5,077 bases of DNA from Casp-actino8 sp032118015. Lineage in GTDB: Bacteria; Actinomycetota; Acidimicrobiia; Acidimicrobiales; Ilumatobacteraceae. A model generated the notes under the pieces. That model worked only from the letters and a program-made list of their open reading frames with translations. It was not told where the DNA came from and ran no database searches. The DNA is taken from NCBI GenBank assembly GCA_032118015.1, contig JAULYE010000047.1:1-5077 (forward strand). The letters are read 5' to 3'. Shown piece after piece: positions 1-5,077 of the stretch. The stretch's first letter is position 1, and every line of letters starts with the position of its first letter. The position numbers and the translations under genes are program-made.

Positions 1-102
1 ACAGGCGTCTGGGAGGTACACGATGGGAAGATCACGGTGTGGCGCGACTACTTCGACTTCCAGAGCTACCTCAAGCAGTTTCCCGAGCAGCATCCGAGCT
101 GA
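1..102 (+). CDS. Limonene-1,2-epoxide hydrolase / SnoaL-like family protein, C-terminal fragment
   Basis: Frame 1 is open from the window edge to a TGA at 100-102 and gives the last 33 residues of a protein that starts outside the window. The tail reads G-V-W-E-V-x-D-G-K-I-T-V-W-R-D-Y-F-D (residues 2-19), which matches the last two beta strands of the limonene-1,2-epoxide hydrolase branch of the NTF2/SnoaL fold. In that enzyme family the Asp in 'WRDYF' belongs to the Asp-Arg-Asp catalytic set that hydrates an epoxide to a diol; here it is Asp16 of the fragment. The protein is probably small and cytoplasmic, about 120-150 residues by family norm. It is convergent with the transporter operon, ending 40 nt from the livF stop, so it is not co-transcribed with it. 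Other SnoaL-like proteins share this ending, so the exact enzyme activity is uncertain. Confidence 0.75.
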   Translation, partial: TGVWEVHDGKITVWRDYFDFQSYLKQFPEQHPS

Positions 103-134
103 GAGCTGACTTCGTCCACGCGTGCGCAAGGTCT

Positions 135-153
135 GTCACACCTCAGGTGTGAC
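135..153. terminator. Inverted repeat over the livF stop codon (possible terminator or 3'-end hairpin)
   Basis: Bases 135-142 (gtcacacc) and 146-153 (ggtgtgac) are perfect reverse complements, forming an 8-bp stem. The 3-nt loop is the livF stop codon (TCA on plus, TGA on minus). An alternative pairing of 128-133 with 151-156 (aaggtc/gacctt) would extend the structure around the inner acacc/ggtgt helix with a bulge. It sits at the convergent junction between livF and the plus-strand hydrolase gene. No U-tract follows on either strand, so it is not a canonical intrinsic terminator. A transcript-end stabiliser or weak bidirectional terminator is an inference. Confidence 0.4.
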
Positions 154-853
154 CTTCCCCGAGATAGCTCGCTGCAATCAAGTTGCGATCCTTGGCGAGA
201 TCACTGGCTTTGCCTTCCATCACCAGTTCTCCATGGCTGAGGACATAGGCCCGATCTGCTACTCCAAGAGCCATGTGGACGTGCTGTTCCACGAGGAGTA
301 CCCCCGCTCCAGTGTCATCGGCTATCTGACGCAAGATCGGCAACAAGCGTTCGACGATGATCGGAGCCAAACCGAGACTCATCTCGTCGACCATCAAAAG
401 ACGTGGACTGACGGTCAGCGCCCGAGCCATTGCCAGCATTTGCTGTTCTCCACCCGACAGCAGTCCGGCTCGCCGATCGAGTATCGGTTCGAGTGCCGGA
501 AAATAGGACAACGCCTTTTTCACGTCCGCTGACCCTTTGGCTGCTCCAAGGCGCAAATTTTCCGCAACTGTCAGTTGATAGAAAAGCGAGCGCCCTTCGG
601 GGACGTGAGCCAAGCCTTCGCGGGCAATCAGATGCGGGCGACGCCCTTTGACCGATCGACCGAAGATCTCGATGTCACCGGAGATGACCGGAATGAGCCC
701 CGAGGCGGTGAGCAACGTTGTGGTCTTTCCCGCCCCATTGGGTCCGAGCAGTGCCACCACCTCACCAGCATCGACGTGAATGTTGAGATTGCGAACCACT
801 GAAACACCGTTGTACCCGGTATTCAAGTTGTGCGCAGCGAGAAGTGTGCTCAT
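143..853 (-). CDS. livF: HAAT-family ABC transporter ATP-binding protein LivF
   Basis: This 236-residue cytoplasmic ATPase has the usual LivF length and would pair with LivG to drive import of branched-chain amino acids or a related ligand. Visible motifs are Walker A GPNGAGKT (37-44), the LivF-type Q-loop region VPEGR (84-88, with Glu where most ABC proteins have Gln), the signature LSGGEQQ (132-138), Walker B LLMVDE (152-157), the D-loop region SLGLAP (159-164) and the switch His191 in VEQH. All elements for ATP hydrolysis are present. Residue 158 is Met where Pro is commonest after the catalytic Glu. The ATG at 853-851 lies 2 nt beyond the livG stop and has GGAGG 7 nt upstream, which fixes the start. 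It is the last gene of the minus-strand operon, and its stop sits in a hairpin loop. The family is clear; the transported substrate is not known. Confidence 0.95.
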   Translation of the reverse strand: MSTLLAAHNLNTGYNGVSVVRNLNIHVDAGEVVALLGPNGAGKTTTLLTASGLIPVISGDIEIFGRSVKGRRPHLIAREGLAHVPEGRSLFYQLTVAENLRLGAAKGSADVKKALSYFPALEPILDRRAGLLSGGEQQMLAMARALTVSPRLLMVDEMSLGLAPIIVERLLPILRQIADDTGAGVLLVEQHVHMALGVADRAYVLSHGELVMEGKASDLAKDRNLIAASYLGEGHT

Positions 854-855
854 GT

Positions 856-1608
856 TCAGGCCTCCGTTGCGCTGCTTCCGAGGTACGCCTCGATGACTTT
901 GGGATTACGTCGAACTTCATCAGGAGTGCCCTCGGCAATCTTGACTCCGAATTCGATGACATAGATGAAATCACAGACGTCGAGGACGAGACCCATGTCG
1001 TGATCCACGAGAAAGATCGTGATTCCAGCATCGATGATGCTGCGCAGACGTCGGCCAAGTTCTTGTGATTCGGCTGTGTCGAGACCTGCCGCTGGTTCAT
1101 CCATACACACCAAATCCGGACGGGATGCGAGTGCACGGGCTGCGGACACCAGCTTTCGCTGACCCTGACTGATCTCATTGGGGTACTTCTCCGCCAGATC
1201 ACCAATGCCGAGCACGTCGAACGCGAAATCGACACCACTACGGTCGCGTTTGCGATTCGGCCGTACGAGATCCGTGAGAAATTCGCGTGTCGATTGACGT
1301 TGCGCTGCGACCAGGACGTTCTCCTCGATCGTCAGATCGTCGAAAAGTTCCAAGGACTGCCACGTCCGACCGAGTCCGAGTCGAGCTCGGCGGTGAACGG
1401 GCATGGCATTGATTTCCTGGCCCTTGAAATCGATGACCCCTGATGTGGGGACGAATCCAGTGATTCCATCGATGAATGTGGTTTTGCCAGCACCGTTGGG
1501 CCCGATCAGACCCACGAGTTTGCCCTGTTCGACCGTGATGTCGACATTGTCGACAGCTCGCAAACCGCCGAAGGTCACCGACATTCCGCTGGTTCGAAGA
1601 AGTTCCAT
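856..1608 (-). CDS. livG: HAAT-family ABC transporter ATP-binding protein LivG
   Basis: This is a 250-residue cytoplasmic ATPase, the heterodimer partner of LivF. Counting from the chosen start, Walker A GPNGAGKT is at 36-43, the Q-loop is in R-T-W-Q (Gln84), the signature is ISQGQR (146-151) in place of the generic LSGGQ, Walker B is VCMDE (167-171), the D-loop region is AAGLD (173-177) and the switch is His203 in VDHD. The C-terminus ends in EAYLG plus a short tail, typical of LivG. Two starts are possible: GTG at 1611-1609 and the next codon, ATG at 1608-1606. I chose the ATG because the GGAGG site is 7 nt from it, the same spacing as in the neighbouring genes, against 4 nt for the GTG. 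With this start the gene overlaps the permease stop by one base (TGATG). The motifs appear intact; the substrate is unknown. Confidence 0.95.
   Translation of the reverse strand: MELLRTSGMSVTFGGLRAVDNVDITVEQGKLVGLIGPNGAGKTTFIDGITGFVPTSGVIDFKGQEINAMPVHRRARLGLGRTWQSLELFDDLTIEENVLVAAQRQSTREFLTDLVRPNRKRDRSGVDFAFDVLGIGDLAEKYPNEISQGQRKLVSAARALASRPDLVCMDEPAAGLDTAESQELGRRLRSIIDAGITIFLVDHDMGLVLDVCDFIYVIEFGVKIAEGTPDEVRRNPKVIEAYLGSSATEA
861..865 (-). promoter_or_regulatory. Ribosome binding site of livF, inside the end of livG
   Basis: The minus strand reads GGAGG here, followed by a 7-nt spacer and the livF ATG. The site lies within the last codons of livG (Glu-Ala-stop), so ribosomes finishing livG end over it, which favours translational coupling of the two ATPase subunits. 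Confidence 0.8.
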
Positions 1609-3806
1609 CACTTCACCTCCGCTCGAGATGCCTTGCGTACCGCAGCATCGATACGTCTCTGTTTGATCACCCTCGGGGCGCCTGCAAGACCCTCTGGGTT
1701 CTGGATCGATGTGAAGATCAAACCGATACCGCCGATGAGCGTGGCGTAACCCGGGTCGATGTGCAAGATGTTCTCCAGGAAATTGAAGTTGATGCCGTTG
1801 GGAATGATCAGGCCAGCCATGATCGCCCCTGACACTGTGGCGATGCCACCGAGATAGGCGAATGCAAGAAATGTCAGTGACGCGAAGGCACCGAAGTACT
1901 GAGGTGTCACCGAACCGAACCGATATCCCGACAGCGCGCCTCCCAGCCCAGCAATGAAAGCAGCCAAGGCGAAAGCCAGCACTTTTGTTCCCGCAACGTT
2001 GATGCCAGCAGCAGCAGCAGCTCGTTCATTGGAGCGCACTGCGAGGAAGTGTCGCCCAGTCGAGGACCGGCGCACGTTCACCACCATCAGTGACAAGACC
2101 ACGACGAACACCAGGCAGATCACGCCGAACCAGACATTCGGCGGAACATCGTCACGGCCCTTGAGGCCCAGGATTTCGAGCTCGGTGTTCTCCGGTCCCC
2201 AACTGGAACCGAAGATGCTCGGAGCACGCACGCGTAAGGCACCCGACTCTCCTGCAAAGCTCTTGTTCTTGAACACCAGCTGTTCGATGGCGACCGCTGC
2301 AGCAAGAGTGATCACTGCCAAATTCACACCACGCACCCGTAGTGCTGGAACTGCGATCAAGGCACCGAAGGCTGCAGCAATGAGCGCGCCGAAAATTGCA
2401 CCCAAGGGAAACGGCCAATGGGAGAAGTACTTGGAGAGAAAGAATCCTGCTGTGCCGGCAATGCTCATCTGCGCCAGTGAGATCTGACCCACGAATCCGA
2501 CAAGAACGACGAGTGACAGTGCGATCACCGACGCAACGAGAGAGTTGATCATCGACTGACGCCAGTCGTAGTTGAACCCGAAGAGCATGACCAGCGCCCC
2601 AGCAGACGACGCGATCGTCAGTGGCAGCACGTGGCGAGGACGTGCTGCGAATGGCAGACGACCCATCACCGCGGCTCCGCGCACCGGCAAGGATTTTCCT
2701 CGCACATACATCGTCACCAAGATGATGAAGAACGGCAGAGCCTGTACGAGTCCAGCAGTCGGCAGAACTTCTGACGGAAACCAACTCTGAGCACCCTGAT
2801 ACTGGAACCAGCCTTGAAACATCGCAATGCCCATACCAGCGGCAACAGTCAGACCGAATGAAGAGAAGTTCGCCAGCAGAGCGGCTCCGAGTGCTGGAAC
2901 GATCAGCAGTGGCATCGTGAAGGTGTCGAGATTCGTGATCGGTGACACCAAAATGCCGAGGAGCCCGGCGATCACCGTCGAGAGTACCCAGTTCGCACCT
3001 GCCAAAAAATCCGGGGAGAACCCGAGAACGATGGCCCCTTTCTCATTCTCGGCTGCGGCTCGTGTAGCGAGACCGAACCTGCTGAAGCGGAACAAAGCCC
3101 ACAGTCCGACAGCTATCACGACGACAACGGCGACGAGGAAGAGTTGATTCCTCGGGAGGGCCCCGAGGTCACCTGGAAGATCGATCTTGCCCTCCGGAAG
3201 GGGCAGCCGAATGCCCGTCTTGGGAATTTCGCCGAAACGAATCCGGACGAACTCTTGCAGGACGACGAAAAGACCGACACTGGCAACCACCTTGGCCAGG
3301 ACTGGTGCGTTCCTCAATGGACGAAAGATCGCGAAGTGGAGGAACAAGCCGAGAAGAATTGCCAGAACCAATGACGCAATCAGGGCCGCCGGGAGTGTGA
3401 GCCGATCACCGGGAAGATCGATGACCGTTGGCCAATTGGGAAGATCGAGGTAGTCGCCTGAGTCCCTGAACCAGTTGACAACGATTTCGATCAGAACCAG
3501 AGGGTTCGGAAGTGGCGGAATGTACAACTTGCCTTCGAAGCGCAAACCGTAGAACCAGTACGCAATGAAGATCGTGACGACTCCGTTGGCGAAGTTGACC
3601 ACGCCTGAGCCGCGATAGGAAAGAACGACTCCGAGAGCAATGGCGGAGATGAGCGCCCCAGTACCGAGGTTGGACAACATCGGAGCGATCTGCTTCGCGT
3701 CGGTCACGTACATGATCACGAACGCAACAATGACGATCCCGATGGCCCAGATCGCCCGCTTGTTCTTCTTGGCGACCCCACTCAGGTCAGTCGTGGCTGA
3801 CGACAT
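1608..3806 (-). CDS. Fused LivH-LivM-type permease of a HAAT-family ABC importer
   Basis: This 732-residue integral membrane protein joins the two permeases that are separate LivH and LivM (each about 300-400 residues) in Escherichia coli. The LivH half spans about 1-370: SYRGSGVVNFANG (63-75), the cytoplasmic RPLRNAP loop (162-168) and the ATPase-coupling segment RFGLATRAAAENEKGA (243-258). A basic linker lies at about 369-391. The LivM half spans about 392-710: GFVGQISLAQ (437-446), ALRVRGVNLAVITLA (488-502) and the coupling segment GRHFLAVRSNERAAAAAGIN (584-603). I count roughly 18-20 hydrophobic segments. Loops at about 88-137 and 191-220 are on the same, probably external, side and both contain IDLPGD. 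An uninterrupted frame and family motifs in both halves argue for a real fusion. The ATG is the first in-frame start after an upstream TGA and has AAGGGA 7 nt before it. The gene lies downstream of the binding-protein gene and its terminator, and overlaps livG. No standard symbol exists for the fusion; the substrate is not readable. Confidence 0.93.
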   Translation of the reverse strand: MSSATTDLSGVAKKNKRAIWAIGIVIVAFVIMYVTDAKQIAPMLSNLGTGALISAIALGVVLSYRGSGVVNFANGVVTIFIAYWFYGLRFEGKLYIPPLPNPLVLIEIVVNWFRDSGDYLDLPNWPTVIDLPGDRLTLPAALIASLVLAILLGLFLHFAIFRPLRNAPVLAKVVASVGLFVVLQEFVRIRFGEIPKTGIRLPLPEGKIDLPGDLGALPRNQLFLVAVVVVIAVGLWALFRFSRFGLATRAAAENEKGAIVLGFSPDFLAGANWVLSTVIAGLLGILVSPITNLDTFTMPLLIVPALGAALLANFSSFGLTVAAGMGIAMFQGWFQYQGAQSWFPSEVLPTAGLVQALPFFIILVTMYVRGKSLPVRGAAVMGRLPFAARPRHVLPLTIASSAGALVMLFGFNYDWRQSMINSLVASVIALSLVVLVGFVGQISLAQMSIAGTAGFFLSKYFSHWPFPLGAIFGALIAAAFGALIAVPALRVRGVNLAVITLAAAVAIEQLVFKNKSFAGESGALRVRAPSIFGSSWGPENTELEILGLKGRDDVPPNVWFGVICLVFVVVLSLMVVNVRRSSTGRHFLAVRSNERAAAAAGINVAGTKVLAFALAAFIAGLGGALSGYRFGSVTPQYFGAFASLTFLAFAYLGGIATVSGAIMAGLIIPNGINFNFLENILHIDPGYATLIGGIGLIFTSIQNPEGLAGAPRVIKQRRIDAAVRKASRAEVK
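1616..1620 (-). promoter_or_regulatory. Ribosome binding site of livG, inside the end of the permease gene
   Basis: The minus strand reads GGAGG-TGAA-GTG-ATG. The purine run is part of the final permease codons (Glu-Val-Lys-stop). Its distance favours the ATG (7 nt) over the adjacent GTG (4 nt) as the livG start, and its place over the permease stop points to translational coupling. Confidence 0.8.
2007..2021 (-). repeat. Five GCT codons in the LivM half (Ala596-Ala600)
   Basis: The plus strand holds five perfect AGC units, read as five GCT alanine codons on the minus strand. They lie in the cytoplasmic coupling segment of the LivM half, just before the conserved GIN. The identical codon choice makes it a tiny trinucleotide repeat that could vary in length by slippage while staying in frame; that consequence is an inference. 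Confidence 0.5.
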
Positions 3807-3813
3807 CTGCTCG

Positions 3814-3819
3814 TCCCTT
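3814..3819 (-). promoter_or_regulatory. Ribosome binding site of the fused permease
   Basis: The minus strand reads AAGGGA, then a 7-nt spacer, then ATG. No other in-frame start lies between this ATG and the preceding in-frame TGA, so the site settles the start. A GGAGG further upstream (about 3832-3836) has no start codon at a suitable distance. Confidence 0.65.
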
Positions 3820-3876
3820 CGGTCTTTCCGCCTCCGATTACATCACACAAGGCTGCATCTGAAGCACTCCGTACTG

Positions 3877-3921
3877 AAACAAAAGACGCGGTCCTGGGAA
3901 ATTGCCTCCCAGGACCGCGTC
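3877..3921 (-). terminator. Rho-independent terminator after the binding-protein gene
   Basis: Bases 3885-3899 (gacgcggtcctggga) and 3907-3921 (tcccaggaccgcgtc) are perfect reverse complements: a 15-bp GC-rich stem with a 7-nt loop. On the minus strand the stem is followed directly by TTTTGTTT (3884-3877), a U-tract that fixes the direction. It starts about 31 nt after the binding-protein stop and lies about 70 nt before the permease start. Its position within a collinear importer operon suggests partial read-through, so the binding protein would be made in excess over the membrane and ATPase subunits. The hairpin could also protect the 3' end of the shorter transcript. Structure and direction are seen directly; leakiness is inferred. 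Confidence 0.9.
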
Positions 3922-3952
3922 CATCGACGTTGTGATCATCGAGTGCCAGCGA

Positions 3953-5077
3953 TCAGCTCGCTTGCTCGGCCTCGATGTCGATCGCCATACCGTTGTAGCC
4001 GTCCATCACGGAGGCGTACTCAGTCCCCTGCTGTTGCTGAATGCCGATCTGGAATCCGCAAAGACTCGGGAAACCTGGATTACCACCGCACTTCTGCGGA
4101 CCGACCACACCCCACATCGGACCGGTGAACGACCGTGCAGCCTCCCGGAAGTCATCCGATGAAGTCGACCCGGCGTTCAAGAACTGCAACATGAGCATGA
4201 TCGTGCCGAAGGTCGGGCCGCCGAAGCCCGTGTACTCGAACGAATTCGGATCCAGTCCGGTCTCGGCTGCGAAAGCAAACACCGTGTCCACGTAGGAGTC
4301 GAGATCGGCGTTGCCACGAATGTCGTATGAGTACCCGTATCCACCGAAGTACCAGCCATTGGGCAACTTGCCACCCTCGCCAGCTTCACGAAGGTGGACC
4401 TGCATCGGAATACCGAAGCACAAACCTGAGGTGACGACAGGAGTCGTGATTTCGAGAGTCTTCAAAGCCTCATAGACGCCGATGCAGCTCTGCACGACGA
4501 CCAATGGGATGAACACATCAGCGTCTTCTGCTCCTGCCGACTGAATTGCGGTCGCCATTTCCTGCGGACCAGCGGTGTCAGGCACGGCGACTCCGGTGAT
4601 GTCGGTGATACCGAAACTTTCGAGCACCGGCTTGGTCAACACACCGAAGGCAATCTGCCCGATCGGATTGTCATTGAAGACCACGGCAACCTTTTGGATC
4701 GGAGTGCCGACAATATCGGCGAGGTACTTGGCAGCGAAGATCGACAGGCCCGTCACCACTCCCGGCGCACCGGGAGCGAAGGCGAACGCGTCGGTCGCAA
4801 CGAAGTCCGGTGTGGTCAACGGGTTGGCGAGGTAGACGGGCTTCTTCCCAGCCAAGCCGTCGAGCAGCGGCGCACTGCCATTGTTCAACGCTCCGACGAG
4901 GACGACGGACACGTCCGGGTTGGCGATCATCTCTTGTGCACACTTCTGACCGTCTTCTTCTTTGGTCACGGTGCACTTGGCGAGTTCGATCGGCCGTCCG
5001 CCGACTCCGCCGAGATACGTGTTGGCGAACCACACTGCAGCTTCGGCACCGATGGAAGCCTCGGGGAACGAGACCGT
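3953..5077 (-). CDS. HAAT-family ABC transporter substrate-binding protein (Peripla_BP_6 type), N-terminus missing
   Basis: The frame is open from the window edge (5077) to the TGA at 3955-3953, giving 374 residues of a protein whose start lies outside. The first visible residues, S-F-P-E-A-S-I-G-A-E-A-A-V (3-15), followed by LGGVGGRPIEL (22-32), are the typical first-domain helix and turn of Leu/Ile/Val-type binding proteins. The rest follows the two-lobed type I periplasmic-binding fold to the C-terminus. By family norm the missing part is the export signal (often a lipoprotein signal in actinobacteria) and the first strand, about 50-70 residues. Cys pairs at 35/46 and close to the C-terminus (C-x9-C in KCGGNPGFPSLCG) could form disulfides outside the cell. 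It would capture the ligand and deliver it to the fused permease encoded downstream. A terminator follows. A GTG at 5035-5033 is an internal Val codon, not the start, because conserved family sequence continues upstream. The ligand is unknown. Confidence 0.93.
   Translation of the reverse strand, partial: TVSFPEASIGAEAAVWFANTYLGGVGGRPIELAKCTVTKEEDGQKCAQEMIANPDVSVVLVGALNNGSAPLLDGLAGKKPVYLANPLTTPDFVATDAFAFAPGAPGVVTGLSIFAAKYLADIVGTPIQKVAVVFNDNPIGQIAFGVLTKPVLESFGITDITGVAVPDTAGPQEMATAIQSAGAEDADVFIPLVVVQSCIGVYEALKTLEITTPVVTSGLCFGIPMQVHLREAGEGGKLPNGWYFGGYGYSYDIRGNADLDSYVDTVFAFAAETGLDPNSFEYTGFGGPTFGTIMLMLQFLNAGSTSSDDFREAARSFTGPMWGVVGPQKCGGNPGFPSLCGFQIGIQQQQGTEYASVMDGYNGMAIDIEAEQAS

Noticed and set aside
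590..602. Glu instead of Gln in the Q-loop of LivF (VPEGR) as a possible loss of function.
   Set aside because: VPEGR at this place is characteristic of LivF proteins, including the classical one of Escherichia coli, so it is not an anomaly.
1954..2487. Long open frame on the plus strand (177 codons), with others opposite the binding-protein and ATPase genes.
   Set aside because: They lie antisense to genes with clear family motifs, have low-complexity Ala/Thr/Arg/Pro-rich translations with no recognisable domain, and arise from codon bias of the true minus-strand genes.
2152..2784. Minus-strand open frame of 210 codons inside the permease gene in another frame.
   Set aside because: The translation is Arg/Ser/Cys-rich without membrane segments or motifs, while the overlapping permease frame is unbroken and conserved in character.
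3822..3884. Possible promoter for the permease genes within the spacer (TTGTGT and TGTAAT-like words on the minus strand).
   Set aside because: The two words are too close together to act as -35 and -10 elements with normal spacing, and no better pair was seen; evidence is too weak to annotate.
5033..5035. GTG as a possible start of the substrate-binding protein.
   Set aside because: The frame continues without a stop to the window edge, and the 14 upstream codons encode typical family sequence (SFPEASIGAEAA), so this GTG is an internal valine.
1..5077. Search by eye for tRNA genes, CRISPR repeats, insertion-sequence ends, toxin-antitoxin or defence genes, or another new system.
   Set aside because: Nearly all bases are accounted for by one fragmentary hydrolase gene and one ordinary transporter operon; the gaps (40 and 146 nt) hold only the structures described.

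Overview
The window carries most of one branched-chain-amino-acid-type ABC importer operon (HAAT/Liv family) on the minus strand, plus the tail of an unrelated convergent gene on the plus strand. The base composition is moderately GC-rich (mid-50s percent by eye). LivH- and LivM-type permeases are fused in one polypeptide, and the ATPases carry signatures such as 'ISQGQ' and 'DEMSLGLAP'. These features suggest an actinobacterium, possibly an Acidimicrobiia-like lineage; this placement is inferred from protein style only and is weak.

Layout in plus coordinates: 1-102 (+) is the C-terminal tail of a limonene-1,2-epoxide hydrolase/SnoaL-like protein. 103-142 is a short convergent gap, and an inverted repeat (135-153) runs from it into the end of livF, with the livF stop codon in its loop. 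143-853 (-) is livF and 856-1608 (-) is livG. 1608-3806 (-) is a 732-residue fused LivH-LivM permease. 3807-3952 is a 146-nt spacer with a strong rho-independent terminator facing the minus strand. 3953-5077 (-) is the extracytoplasmic substrate-binding protein, whose N-terminus lies beyond the window.

Transcription runs from right to left: binding protein, terminator, fused permease, livG, livF. The binding protein would capture the ligand outside the membrane, the fused permease would form both halves of the channel, and LivG and LivF would power transport as a heterodimer. The last three genes are tightly packed (1-nt overlap and 2-nt gap). Each start that can be seen has a purine-rich ribosome binding site 7 nt upstream. 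The terminator after the binding-protein gene would lower expression of the membrane and ATPase genes relative to the binding protein, which fits the excess of binding protein such importers need.

The substrate cannot be read from the sequence; branched-chain amino acids, other amino acids, amides or small acids are all possible for this family. I see no sign of a new biological system. The most interesting points are the permease fusion with its enlarged external loops carrying a repeated IDLPGD motif, the intra-operon terminator, and the hairpin over the livF stop codon.
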